This document shows, in pieces, positions 34,238 through 43,306 of a DNA stretch of 45,736 bases. Made by a program: the position numbers and the translations under genes. The notes beneath the pieces were generated by a model. The model worked only from the letters and a program-made list of their open reading frames with translations, was not told where the DNA came from and searched no databases. The stretch is from Dyella_B sp035486915 (GTDB taxonomy: Bacteria > Pseudomonadota > Gammaproteobacteria > Xanthomonadales > Rhodanobacteraceae): contig NZ_DATHMR010000010.1 in the NCBI RefSeq assembly GCF_035486915.1, positions 1 to 45,736 of the forward strand. The letters are read 5' to 3'. Numbering within the stretch: the first letter of the stretch is position 1; the number at the start of each line of letters is the position of its first letter.

Positions 34238-36001
34238 GTGACGACGGACGTTTTACCAAAGGGATGGCATCACCGCAGGTGGCTTCTGGCTGCCTTGCCC
34301 TTGGCTTGGCTGATCCTGTTCTCGCTGTTACATGCGAGTCCGGGCTTTCCGCTTCGTGGCGCATGGCGCGAAGTCGTTCGCGGCGATGTGCCGGCACGGA
34401 TAGTGGATGCATTCCGCCAAGGGGCACTGCGCCCGTTCAACCCGACCATGCTGCAACGATTTCCGCGCGACACGCTTGGCAGCTGGGTCGTGCTCCAGCC
34501 CCTGCCCGTTCGTGACGGCGATGAACGCGTGCTTTCGATCTACCCCGCTCCGCTCGGATCCATCACGCTGTATGGGGCGAACGACGCACCCATCCGTACA
34601 CTTGCGCTAGATGATTTCTCTGCTCCGCTGCACGGACATGGTCGTCTCGCATTCCGCCTGACGACCGTCGACAGCGGCACTGCCCAACCGATTCTGCTGA
34701 AGTTCGAACCCAGCGACACGCTCGCCGCTCCGGAACGTTTCGAACTGCAGAGCCTCGACGATTACCTGCAGGACGACTCCAACTGGCTCGCCTTCGCCAC
34801 CGCGTGTTTTGCGGTGATGGTGGCGATGGCGCTGATGGCGCTGTGCTTCGCGCTCATTCTGCGCGACATGACCTTCGCCTGGTACGCCGGCTACATGCTT
34901 TGCTATGTCGTCGTGCAAGGTGTGCAGACGGGTTTTCTCTTCCATCCGCTTGGCATGAGCTGGCTCGCCGGATATGAAACGCTGGTGGGCGCATCGGCCG
35001 TTGCATTGTCGGTTTCCTTTGCCGCCTTGTTTATCGTTCGCTTCTGCGATCTTTCGCGCTATGCGTCTACCTTGCGGGTGCCGGTCGTGGCGCTCGGCAT
35101 TGGCATGACGCTCATTGTGCTGCTGCGTTGCAGTCACATTCCAGCGCTCGTCACGATGGCGCAGACGCTTATCAACCCCGTGCTGATACTTGGCGCACTA
35201 TTGCTATTGATTACCGCACTGACCGCCGGCGTGCGTGGCTCGCGTCAGGCGTGGTTCTTCCTCGTCGGATGGACGCCGCTATTGGTGCTGACTGCGATGA
35301 CAAGCGCACAAGTGACCGGTGCGTTGCCGACGCTGGATTGGCTCAACGATGCGAGCATCGCGATGGGTGCGTTCGAGGCCATCGTGCTGTCGCTGGGCCT
35401 TGCCGATCGCGCACTGACGATGCGGCGCGACCGCGATAGCGTGCGCGTGCTAGCCGACCGCGATGCACTCACCAACTTGCTCAATCGCCGCGCGTGGACA
35501 GAAGCGGCCAGCAAAATGATGGCGGACACCGCCAACACGAATCAGCCTATCGCTCTGCTATTTCTCGATCTTGATCACTTCAAAGCGCTCAACGACCGCC
35601 AGGGCCACGTGGCCGGGGACCGCGCGCTGGTTGCCGTTTCCGAAGTGCTTAGCCACGAACTTCGCCCCAGTGATCTACTGGGACGTTACGGCGGCGAAGA
35701 ATTCGTCGCCATGTTGCACAGCACGAATCAGGAGCAGGCCGTGCAGGTTGCTACGCGTCTATGCCGACGCGTACACCGGCTGGAAATTCCAGTGGATCAA
35801 AAAGACCTTCTGCTGAGCGTAAGCATCGGTCTTGCGATGCGCAGCCTGGGCGATACGCTGGAATCGCTGATCGAGCGTGCCGATCAGGCGATGTATTACG
35901 TCAAGCTCAACGGCCGCAATCAGGTGCACACGTTTGAGCGGCGCGCGGCAATGATCAGCGGTCATCACAAAACCCGTCATTCGCGCGAACAAGAGCGTTA
36001 A
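34238..36001 (+). CDS. Membrane diguanylate cyclase with DISM-type sensor and I-site
   Basis: I prefer the GTG start MTTDVLPKGWHHRRW (GGGG 6 bases upstream), which gives 587 residues and places a signal/anchor helix (WLLAALPLAWLILFSLLH) at the N-terminus; an ATG at 34145 is an alternative with a poorer site. Residues 35-180 form a periplasmic beta-rich domain (LGSWVVLQPLPVRDGDERVL), then seven or so membrane helices follow (190-390, 7TMR-DISM layout), a coiled coil, and a C-terminal GGDEF domain with the active motif RYGGEEF. Five residues before it is RPSD, a canonical RxxD inhibitory site, so the enzyme should make c-di-GMP and be feedback controlled. There is no EAL domain. Confidence 0.87.
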   Translation: MTTDVLPKGWHHRRWLLAALPLAWLILFSLLHASPGFPLRGAWREVVRGDVPARIVDAFRQGALRPFNPTMLQRFPRDTLGSWVVLQPLPVRDGDERVLSIYPAPLGSITLYGANDAPIRTLALDDFSAPLHGHGRLAFRLTTVDSGTAQPILLKFEPSDTLAAPERFELQSLDDYLQDDSNWLAFATACFAVMVAMALMALCFALILRDMTFAWYAGYMLCYVVVQGVQTGFLFHPLGMSWLAGYETLVGASAVALSVSFAALFIVRFCDLSRYASTLRVPVVALGIGMTLIVLLRCSHIPALVTMAQTLINPVLILGALLLLITALTAGVRGSRQAWFFLVGWTPLLVLTAMTSAQVTGALPTLDWLNDASIAMGAFEAIVLSLGLADRALTMRRDRDSVRVLADRDALTNLLNRRAWTEAASKMMADTANTNQPIALLFLDLDHFKALNDRQGHVAGDRALVAVSEVLSHELRPSDLLGRYGGEEFVAMLHSTNQEQAVQVATRLCRRVHRLEIPVDQKDLLLSVSIGLAMRSLGDTLESLIERADQAMYYVKLNGRNQVHTFERRAAMISGHHKTRHSREQER

Positions 36002-36032
36002 CGCCTTCTCTCCGTTTCGAGAGAGAAGGCGT
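36001..36032. terminator. Hairpin between convergent genes
   Basis: ACGCCTTCTCTC-CGTTTCGA-GAGAGAAGGCGT is a perfect 12-bp stem that overlaps the last base of the diguanylate cyclase stop. Neither side has a long T run, so it may be a weak bidirectional terminator. Confidence 0.55.
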
Positions 36033-36049
36033 CCAAACACTTCATCGAT

Positions 36050-38320
36050 TTACTTGCGCGAGGCGAGTTTCTTAGCCGCTGCGACAACGTCTGCATCGCC
36101 CGGCAACACAAGGAATGCCGCGCCGGCGAGCGGCGTATAGGTATCGGCACCCACCACGCGCTCAAGCGGTGTGCTGCCGTAACCGGCTTCGACGATGGCT
36201 GTGATGACGCCTTCACCCACCCCAGCGCTCTTGCGTCCTTCATCGAGCACAAGGATACGCTTGGCGTTCTTCGCCTGTGCGGCAATGAACGCATCGTTGA
36301 GCGGCGCGAGCCAGCGAAGATCGACAACGCGCGTTTTCCAACCGAGTTCTTTTTCAATGACACGCGCCGAGCGCAATGCCATCGGCACGCCGTTGCCAAA
36401 GGTGAAGATCACCAAGTCGTCAGCTTTGTCGTCATAGACACGACCTTCGCCCAGCGGCATCGCTTCGCCCGGTGCGGGATACACGAACTGCCACTGGCCG
36501 TCACCGGCGTCATAGAGATCTTTCGTCATATACAGCGCGATCGGCTCCAGATACGCGCAAACGCGGCCGTCAACTTTGGACAGCGCCATCATCGTGCGCA
36601 GCATGGTGGCGGCATCGTCACCGCGACTTGGGCAACCGACGACGAGACCGGGAATATCGCGCAACGGGGCAATCGAGTTGTCGTTATGGAAGTGGCCGCC
36701 GAAACCACGCTGATAACCCAACGACGCCACGCGCATGACGAGTGGATTGCGATACTGGTCATTGGAGAAGAACTGCAGCGACGCCGCTTCGCCGCGGATC
36801 TGATCGCAGGCGTTGTGGAAATAAGCCAGATACTGAATTTCCGGAATCGGCAGCATGCCCATGTTGGCGTAACCCTGCGCGAGGCCCAGGATCACGGTTT
36901 CATCGAGCAGCGTATTGAAAACGCGGCTTCCCTTGAATGCTTTCTGCAAACCTTTAGTGACGGTGTAAACACCGCCCTTCTGCGCGACGTCTTCACCGAA
37001 TAGCAGTGTTTCCGGATATTTGGCCATGACGTCGTGCAGGGCATGATTGATCTGGATGGCCAGATGCCGCGGCGGCTGTTTCTCGGGAAGTTTTTCTTCG
37101 CCACCGAAAACAGCAACACGCCTGTCGTTGTAATCGGCACGTTCCGCCTCGGCTTTCACCTTGGCCGGGGTGTAAGGCGCAAGCGGCGCCATTACATCAT
37201 CGAGACGTTCAATCTTCGGACGGCGATCGGCTTCTTCCGCCGCTGCAAAACAACGCTTGCGAAGGGTGTCGTTGAGTGCGAGCAACGCATCCTTCGTGTA
37301 AAGGCCCGACGCGAGCGCGATAGCAGCGGAGCGCAGCAATGGATCGGAAGCTTCGACCGTAACCAGCTCTTCAATGCTGCGCCACTCGATTTCGAAGTCG
37401 GTACCCGCGTGCCCCATGACGCGTGTGGTTTTCAAATGCAGGAACGTCGGACGACGCGTGTTGCGGCAATGATCCACCGCGCGCTGCACTTGCGCGTAAC
37501 CTTCGGCCAGATCGAGGCCGTCGGCAAAGAAGTAATCCAGATCAGGGCGATGCTGGAAATTGTTGGCGACCCAACCGCTCGGCGTCTTCACCGAAATACC
37601 GATGCCGTTGTCTTCGCACACGAACAGCACGGGTGCGGGAAGTTTCTGGTAAGCCGTCCAGGACGCCGCATTGAAAGCAGTTTGCGCGGTCGCGTGGTTG
37701 CTGGATGCATCGCCGAACGAGCAGATGGCGATGGAATCGTCCGGTATCGGTAGTTGATGGCCAATGCGGCGTGCCTGTTCGATGGCAACTGCCGTGCCCA
37801 ACGCTTTGGGTAGATGCGAAGCGATCGTCGATGTCTGCGGCAGCACCCAGAGCGGTTTGCTGCCCCATACTTTATGGCGGCCGCCCGATGCCGGATCGTC
37901 CTTGCTTGCTGCAAACGACAGCGCCGAATCCATCACCGGATCCATGTCTGGGAGTTTGCGGAAGCGCTCGGCCATGAAACCGCCGGAACGGTAATGCAGG
38001 AACGCCGGATCGGTATGCCGCGTAAGACGCGCGATCATCGCGTTGCCTTCATGACCGGAACTGCCGATGGTGTAGAACACCTTGTTTTGCACGCGCAGGA
38101 CACGCGCCATCAGATCGAGGTGACGCGAGATCAGCTGCGATTCCAGCAGTTCGCGGAATCCGCGCGCATCGAGCGCACTGCCTGGCAAGATCGGATCGTT
38201 GTCGCGCGGCTTGGCGCGAACGTCACCATTCCAATGCTGCACGAACTCCGTGAAATTCTGATCGACGATTTCGGCGCGGTTGAAGCCCTTGTGACGGGCG
38301 GCGATGGGACTGACGGACAT
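36050..38320 (-). CDS. Fused alpha-beta E1 component of a 2-oxo-acid dehydrogenase
   Basis: The 756-residue protein carries the E1 alpha part (residues 40-380: YTIGSSGHEGNAMIARLTR, HYRSGGFMAERF) and the E1 beta part (about 420-756: AIQINHALHDVMAKYPETLLFGEDVAQKGG, QGYANMGMLPIPEIQYLAYF). ThDP binding is in SFGDASSNHATAQTAFNAAS...LFVCEDNGIGISV, where GDA replaces the standard GDG. This is the branched-chain/2-oxoisovalerate type in overall form; the E2 and E3 genes are not nearby. A role in 2-oxoadipate breakdown would fit with gcdH close by, but that is inference. The ATG start lacks a clear ribosome binding site. No E1 beta start or frameshift separates the two halves. Confidence 0.87.
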   Translation of the reverse strand: MSVSPIAARHKGFNRAEIVDQNFTEFVQHWNGDVRAKPRDNDPILPGSALDARGFRELLESQLISRHLDLMARVLRVQNKVFYTIGSSGHEGNAMIARLTRHTDPAFLHYRSGGFMAERFRKLPDMDPVMDSALSFAASKDDPASGGRHKVWGSKPLWVLPQTSTIASHLPKALGTAVAIEQARRIGHQLPIPDDSIAICSFGDASSNHATAQTAFNAASWTAYQKLPAPVLFVCEDNGIGISVKTPSGWVANNFQHRPDLDYFFADGLDLAEGYAQVQRAVDHCRNTRRPTFLHLKTTRVMGHAGTDFEIEWRSIEELVTVEASDPLLRSAAIALASGLYTKDALLALNDTLRKRCFAAAEEADRRPKIERLDDVMAPLAPYTPAKVKAEAERADYNDRRVAVFGGEEKLPEKQPPRHLAIQINHALHDVMAKYPETLLFGEDVAQKGGVYTVTKGLQKAFKGSRVFNTLLDETVILGLAQGYANMGMLPIPEIQYLAYFHNACDQIRGEAASLQFFSNDQYRNPLVMRVASLGYQRGFGGHFHNDNSIAPLRDIPGLVVGCPSRGDDAATMLRTMMALSKVDGRVCAYLEPIALYMTKDLYDAGDGQWQFVYPAPGEAMPLGEGRVYDDKADDLVIFTFGNGVPMALRSARVIEKELGWKTRVVDLRWLAPLNDAFIAAQAKNAKRILVLDEGRKSAGVGEGVITAIVEAGYGSTPLERVVGADTYTPLAGAAFLVLPGDADVVAAAKKLASRK

Positions 38321-38417
38321 GATGGTTACGTTTCTCGTTTAAGACGGGTCGCACGATGGCGAATCAAAAATCAGTAGAGGTGCCTGACAACCGACGGCAC
38401 GGGAAAGCACAGCCGCT

Positions 38418-38885
38418 TCATAAGGCACGCAGCAATTCAGTACGTAGCAGATCCTTGGGCCGCGCAAAACATTCAAGTATGCGAATCTGCTCACTGAGTG
38501 CCGGAATGGGCACCTGCACGCCTGCACATGCAATGTGCACAATCTCGTCGACTTGCACGGGCTGCCACGCGCTGGCGTCATAAAGTTCGAGGCCGCCCAT
38601 CACTTCGACAGGCATCGCAGGAAAATCGAAGCGCGCGAAGTGCGAGCGGAACAGTGCTGTACCGGCAGGCTTATAAGTCGTATTCAGTCGCGACTTCCAA
38701 AGCGTTTTAAGGCGTTCTGCGTCGTCGACACTACTCATTACATCAAGATCGGCGACCGTCACATCGGCGCCTGCAAGCGCAGCAGCAGCGCTGCCTATGA
38801 TTACCCATGGATCGCAGCAATGCTGATGGAGCTGCGGCACGCAGACTTCAATCACGTCGCGTAGGGATGGGCTGATCGGCGTCAT
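38418..38885 (-). CDS. Nucleotidyltransferase-fold protein (MNT-like)
   Basis: The 155-residue protein begins MTPISPSLRDVIEVCVPQ; its start overlaps the upstream GNAT stop as ATGA, which decides the start. The region WVIIGSAAAALAGADVTVADLDVMSS has the GS and D-x-D residues of the minimal nucleotidyltransferase fold. The C-terminal half (PMPVEVMGGLELYDA, LSEQIRILECFARPKD) fits related 'nucleotidyltransferase-like' proteins. No substrate can be named. It is the last gene of the gcdH-GNAT-GNAT group, possibly an accessory to the acetyltransferases. Confidence 0.7.
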   Translation of the reverse strand: MTPISPSLRDVIEVCVPQLHQHCCDPWVIIGSAAAALAGADVTVADLDVMSSVDDAERLKTLWKSRLNTTYKPAGTALFRSHFARFDFPAMPVEVMGGLELYDASAWQPVQVDEIVHIACAGVQVPIPALSEQIRILECFARPKDLLRTELLRAL

Positions 38886-39421
38886 CTGCGTCGCTGCCAC
38901 TGTTCTCGCGTTTGCCCCCAGATTTCGGCCACCCGGTCCTGATACGGTGGCGGCATGCCTACTTTGCGCTGCAAGGTGGAACCAAGACGTTTGGCGAGCG
39001 CGAGCGACGCGGCGTTATCCGAATCGATGGAGTGAATCATGTTGCTCCAGCCCAGATGCTCGAACGTCCAGTCGATGGCGGCGACGCAACCTTCGTAGGC
39101 GTAACCTTTGCCCCACGCTTCCCGTGCCAGTCCCCAACCGACTTCGGTGCCTGGCCAACCCACCGGATGCCAGGGGCCGAGACGACCAATCCATCGGCCC
39201 GTTTCTTTCTCGATGATGGAGAACATGGCGAAGCCTTGAATGGCCCACGCCCCAGCAAGCGTAAGAAAACCACGCCATGCCAGTTCGCGCGGTTGCTGAC
39301 CGCCGATAAAGCGCGATGCTTCGACGTCGGCCATGTTTTCCGCGTACGCCTCGAAATCCTCAGCCAGGGGTGGCCGCAAAATCAGGCGCTCGGTTTCAAT
39401 GCGAACATCGGGAATCAACAC
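38882..39421 (-). CDS. GNAT acetyltransferase, tandem copy 2
   Basis: Starting at a GTG at 39421 (AAGGAG 7 bases upstream; a TTG at 39418 overlaps the previous stop) the product has 179 residues. It follows the RimJ/RimL pattern: IETERLILRPPLAEDFEAYA, SIIEKETGRWIGRLGPWHP, GTEVGWGLAREAWGKGYAYEG (acetyl-CoA loop) and DNAASLALAKRLG. By eye about two thirds of the residues match the neighbouring copy, with the same final EIWGQTREQW. It overlaps both neighbours, so it must be read in one transcript with them. The acceptor is unknown (amine, peptide or amino acid). Confidence 0.85.
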   Translation of the reverse strand: MLIPDVRIETERLILRPPLAEDFEAYAENMADVEASRFIGGQQPRELAWRGFLTLAGAWAIQGFAMFSIIEKETGRWIGRLGPWHPVGWPGTEVGWGLAREAWGKGYAYEGCVAAIDWTFEHLGWSNMIHSIDSDNAASLALAKRLGSTLQRKVGMPPPYQDRVAEIWGQTREQWQRRR

Positions 39422-39975
39422 GACACGGCTCCTTGTTGTCGTCGCAGCAACCACTGTTCGCGCGTCTGGCCCCAAATTTCGGCCATGTCCTCTTCCACCG
39501 ATGACGATAGGCGCTTCGTCTCGCGCAACTGCGAACCCAATCGTCTCGCTAGCGTTAATGACGATTGATTTTGTGGATGGATGGGATGAATCACCTCGTG
39601 CCAACCGAGGTGTTCAAAAGCCCAGTCGATGGCGGCGACGGCGCCTTCATAGGCATAACCTTTGCCCCACGCGCGCCGATTCAGAGTCCAGCCCACTTCG
39701 GTGCCGGGCCAGTCAACCGGGTGCCATGGACCCAGGCGGCCGATCCATTGACCCGATGCTTTCTCGATCACGGAGAATGTGGAAAACCCCTGAATAGCCC
39801 ACGCGCCTGCCGCGGTCAGAAAGCTGCGCCACGCTTTGGCGCGCGTCTGTTCCCCGCCGATAAAGCGCGCAGCTTCCGGGTCAGCCATGGTTCGGGCGTA
39901 CGCAGCGAAGTCGGCCGCCACAGGCGGCCGAAGAATCAAACGCTCGGTCTCGATGCGTATATCGGGGATCGACAA
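39415..39975 (-). CDS. GNAT acetyltransferase, tandem copy 1
   Basis: The 186-residue protein starts at a TTG (MSIPDIRIETERLIL) with AAGGAG 7 bases upstream, and no better ATG exists. It has the same RimJ/RimL-like layout as its neighbour: FSVIEKASGQWIGRLGPWHP, VGWTLNRRAWGKGYAYEG as the acetyl-CoA loop and LGWHEVIHPIHPQNQSSL. Its stop lies 4 to 7 bases inside the start region of copy 2. The pair arose by tandem duplication. Its start follows the gcdH stop by 38 bp, with a small CTCCC/GGGAG hairpin between them. Confidence 0.85.
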   Translation of the reverse strand: MSIPDIRIETERLILRPPVAADFAAYARTMADPEAARFIGGEQTRAKAWRSFLTAAGAWAIQGFSTFSVIEKASGQWIGRLGPWHPVDWPGTEVGWTLNRRAWGKGYAYEGAVAAIDWAFEHLGWHEVIHPIHPQNQSSLTLARRLGSQLRETKRLSSSVEEDMAEIWGQTREQWLLRRQQGAVSC

Positions 39976-40013
39976 AGCTCGGCTCCTTGAACTCCCCTCT
40001 CAGGGAGAAGGGA

Positions 40014-41183
40014 TCAGAACGCGTTAATGCCCGTGAGCTCGCGGCCCACCACTAGCTGATGCACGGTTTCGGTGCCTTCGTACGTGATAACCGACTCCAG
40101 ATTCAGCGCGTGACGAATCGCACAGTGTTCCACCGTGATGCCCGCTCCACCGAGGATGTCGCGGCATTCGCGCGCGATATCCAGCGCCATGCGCACGTTG
40201 TTCCACTTGGCCAGCGACACCTGCGTGGGTTCCATCTTGCCCGCGTCTTTGAGGCGGCCAAGATGCAATGACAGCAGTTGCGCAGTGGTGATACGACGGC
40301 CCATATCGGCCAACTTCAGCTGGATAGCCTGATTCGCTGCAAGCGGGCGACCGAACAGGATGCGCTCCTGCGTGTAATCCAGCGCTTCCTTAAGACACGC
40401 CTGCGCAGCGCCGATCGGGCCCCAGGTGATGCCGTAACGTGCTTGGTTGAGGCAGCCGAGCGGACCCTTCAGCCCCTTCACATTCGGCAAGCGGTTGGCA
40501 TCTGGCACGCGCACGTTGTCGAAGAACAGCCCGGATGTCACCGACGCGCGCAGGCTCATCTTCTTGTGCACTTCCTGCGCGGTGAAGCCCTTGGTATCCG
40601 TGGGAACGATGAAGCCCTGGATACCCTCGTCAGTCTGTGCCCACACAATGGCGATCTGCGCGATGTTGCCGTTGGTGATCCACATCTTGGCGCCGTTGAT
40701 GATCCAATCGCCACCGTCTTTCTTGGCATTGGTCTTCATGTTCGCCGGATCGGAACCGCCGTGCGGTTCGGTCAGACCGAAGCAGCCGATGATTTCACCG
40801 GCGGCCATCTTCGGCAGGTAATGCATCTTCTGTTCTTCGTTGCCGTAGGCGTAGATCGGATACATGCACAGCGAACTCTGCACGGACGCGAAACTGCGCA
40901 GACCCGAATCGCCGCGTTCCATTTCCTGGCAGATCAAGCCGTAGCTGACGCCATTCATGCCGGCGCAGCCGTACTTTTCGGGAATGGTGGCGCCCAGCAG
41001 ACCGAGGCTGGCGATTTCCGGAACCAGTTCCTTGGGAAAGCGCCCTTGATCGAAGCAGTCGCCAATGATCGGCAGGACTTTTTCGTCAACGAAACGGCCG
41101 ACGGTGTCCTGGACCATGCGCTCTTCGTCAGTGAGCAGGGAGCGGACGTCGTATAAGTCGAGCGGATTCAAACGAGCTGCCAT
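40014..41183 (-). CDS. gcdH: Glutaryl-CoA dehydrogenase
   Basis: The 389-residue FAD enzyme converts glutaryl-CoA to crotonyl-CoA and CO2 in lysine and aromatic degradation. Family marks are GATIPEKYGCAGMNGVSYGLICQE, CFGLTEPHGGSDPANMKT, KMWITNGNIAQIAIVWAQ, RYGITWGPIGAAQACL (GCDH-type), and the base Glu in YEGTETVHQLVVGRELTG. The start MAARLNPLDLYDV fits (GGAA upstream). The GITWG and EGTETVHQL signatures favour GcdH over other acyl-CoA dehydrogenases. It likely begins an operon with the two acetyltransferases. Confidence 0.92.
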   Translation of the reverse strand: MAARLNPLDLYDVRSLLTDEERMVQDTVGRFVDEKVLPIIGDCFDQGRFPKELVPEIASLGLLGATIPEKYGCAGMNGVSYGLICQEMERGDSGLRSFASVQSSLCMYPIYAYGNEEQKMHYLPKMAAGEIIGCFGLTEPHGGSDPANMKTNAKKDGGDWIINGAKMWITNGNIAQIAIVWAQTDEGIQGFIVPTDTKGFTAQEVHKKMSLRASVTSGLFFDNVRVPDANRLPNVKGLKGPLGCLNQARYGITWGPIGAAQACLKEALDYTQERILFGRPLAANQAIQLKLADMGRRITTAQLLSLHLGRLKDAGKMEPTQVSLAKWNNVRMALDIARECRDILGGAGITVEHCAIRHALNLESVITYEGTETVHQLVVGRELTGINAF

Positions 41184-42132
41184 AGCGGTTCCGGAAACGG
41201 TCGGGGAAGCCCTACATTCTAGCTGGGGGGCTGGTTCCGGGTCATCTCGGGGCGCGGAAGCCCGTCAGCCTAGAGCCAGCTGTGATCGCGGAGGCAGCCC
41301 GGGCGCGGCCGAATACGCCACCCGGCCCTTAGAAGTAGGACCCGACGCTCATGAAAGTGGCCCCTCGAGTCGTTAACACCTTTCCCGCTATCGCCGATAC
41401 AGGGATCGTTGCGCCGTTCCCGCCACTCTGGGTAGATCGAGAGGAACTTGAGCGAAAACGCCGTACCGATGATCCAACGTTCCATATTGCGAAATTGGGG
41501 GCGGATTTCAAATAAAGGTCGCAGCTCGTATGCAGCTGCGCATCCTCAATCCATCCGCCGAGACAGCTGCCCGGGATCGCGCAGCTCGCATTCGCCTGAT
41601 AAAAGTTGCCACGCATGGTCAAGTTGTAAGGGCCGCCGTAGCCGCTGAAGCTGATCGCTCGGTGGTCGCCATTCGAAGTCTTCAGCGGCATCGTCTGCGG
41701 GTGTATTGCAGCCTTACTGCTACGTGGTCCGTTCTCGCCCGCGTCATAGCGCTGACTGTCGCGATGTGTGCCGAGGTTGTACAACGTGGATGCGAGCATG
41801 GAATTGCCGAACTCGTTTTTCCACGCCCCGTCTGCGCGTTTCGTGCAAACTGCAAAAAAACAGTGTGGTTGCCGCCATAAGTCGCAGCTATCCTTGTCGG
41901 TGAGACGAGACGATCACGGAAACACGCGTTGTCGCCAACAAGAACGCATCCTGCGGAACCCTGCCTTGCAACAAGCGTGGCTCACGTCAGCCATTGCGCA
42001 GCGAGCCAAGGAGAAACGCCAATAACCTTCGTCATCCGTATACGTGATTAGTATTCACTTGAGCATTTTTTTGTACATCTCTCGCTGCGCCCCTGTCGAA
42101 CACGACGCACCACTCGCCCCACTGGACCACAC
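41184..42132. other. Mostly gene-free stretch with one doubtful ORF (41329-41799, minus)
   Basis: A minus-strand frame of 156 codons (41329-41799, including GYGGPYNLTMRGNFYQANAS and ending GATFMSVGSYF) is open and reasonably composed, with four cysteines, but has no ribosome binding site at its ATG. The same frame is open further upstream (GAWKNEFGNSM), and a neighbouring frame offers MAATTLFF just before a run of seven T (plus-strand A at 41854-41860), so the true gene may begin there with an indel in the run. I recognise no family. The rest of the stretch shows nothing definite. Confidence 0.35.
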
Positions 42133-43008
42133 ATGATCAAAGGTGTCCTCCTCGGCTTCGCCAGCTTCGCGGCTTACGCGATAAGCGATGCGTTCGTGAA
42201 ATGTCTGCACGGCTCGATTCCGCCTTACGAGTCGGTTTTTTTTGGCGCTGCATTTGGTTTGCTCGCGCTGCCCTTCATCATGGCCAAAGAAGACCGTTGG
42301 CGTGACGTGGTGACAGCTCGCAAGCCTGCGCTCTGGTGGGTACGTGCGTTATCGGGTGCGATCGGAAATATCGCCTCGGTGACCGCATTCACCCTGCTGC
42401 CGATGGCAGAGGTGTTCACGCTGATCTTTCTTATGCCGATCTTCGTGACGTTGCTGTCCGTGCTTTTTCTGAAAGAGCATGTCGGCTGGCGGCGCTGGTC
42501 TGCCGTGTTTGTCGGCTTCTTTGGTGTGCTCGTGGTATTGCGCCCAGGTTTTCGCGCGCTTGGCGCGGGCCATCTGGCCGCGCTGATATGCGGTCTTGTC
42601 GCCGCCGCTTCGGTGGTTGCATTGCGCATGGCAGGCCCGCATGAAAAGCGCATCAGCCTTTACGGTGCGGGTGTGGTCGGTCCGCTGATCGGCGGCGCGA
42701 TGCTGATGATTCCGCACTTTGCTTGGCCGAATCTGCAGCAATGGGGACTGCTCGCCGGTTACGGCCTGTTAGCCGCACTCGCTGGCGTGTTGTTGATGTA
42801 TGCCACACTGATTGCGCCGGCAAACCGCGTCGCGCCCACGCAGTACAGTCAGATGCTGTGGGCGATCGGCTTCGGCTATTGGCTATTCGGGGACAAACTC
42901 GATTGGCCGATGCTCATCGGCATCGTGATGATTCTCGGTGCGGGTTTGTTCACGTTGGTACGTGAAGAAAAGGTCACGTCGTGGTGGAAACGCACGAAGA
43001 TGGTGTGA
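42133..43008 (+). CDS. EamA/DMT-family transporter
   Basis: The 291-residue membrane protein has ten hydrophobic helices in two homologous EamA halves (about 5-135 and 145-280). Typical pieces are FAAYAISDAFVKCLHGSIPP, TLLPMAEVFTLIFLMPIFVTLLS followed by FLKEHVGWRRW, and the second-half ANRVAPTQYSQMLWAIGFGY. The family exports or imports metabolites or amino acids; no substrate can be given. It appears monocistronic and lies between the doubtful ORF region and the efflux operon. Confidence 0.85.
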   Translation: MIKGVLLGFASFAAYAISDAFVKCLHGSIPPYESVFFGAAFGLLALPFIMAKEDRWRDVVTARKPALWWVRALSGAIGNIASVTAFTLLPMAEVFTLIFLMPIFVTLLSVLFLKEHVGWRRWSAVFVGFFGVLVVLRPGFRALGAGHLAALICGLVAAASVVALRMAGPHEKRISLYGAGVVGPLIGGAMLMIPHFAWPNLQQWGLLAGYGLLAALAGVLLMYATLIAPANRVAPTQYSQMLWAIGFGYWLFGDKLDWPMLIGIVMILGAGLFTLVREEKVTSWWKRTKMV

Positions 43009-43080
43009 TGGCGTGACCTTGTGTCCCGCTTGAGGAACGACTCGATTCCTCTGCAGTCATAGAGACGTTGTCAGTGAACA

Positions 43081-43153
43081 AACGATCGTTCGCTGCGCGT
43101 ATCCACATGGAATCTAACCAATAGTCTCATATATGACGACACCCTCATATAGG
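43081..43153 (+). promoter_or_regulatory. Candidate operator sites upstream of the efflux operon
   Basis: AACGATCGTT (43081-43090) is a perfect 10-base palindrome. CTCATATATG (43126-43135) and CTCATATAGG (43144-43153) are direct repeats spaced 18 bases. They lie 150-220 bp before the adaptor start in the 298-bp gene-free interval. No regulator gene is adjacent, so the binding protein is unknown. Confidence 0.3.
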
Positions 43154-43306
43154 TCAGGGGTCACCCTCCTTCCACGTCAACCGCATGAACAATTTCCCGT
43201 TTCCCTCACTTTGAGCGTTTCGCCGACACTGTCTTGTCTCCTTTTGTGACGCTTCGGCAAATGGAAAAGCTCTTGTAAACTGAAGAATGAACCTCTGGAG
43301 ATGGTT

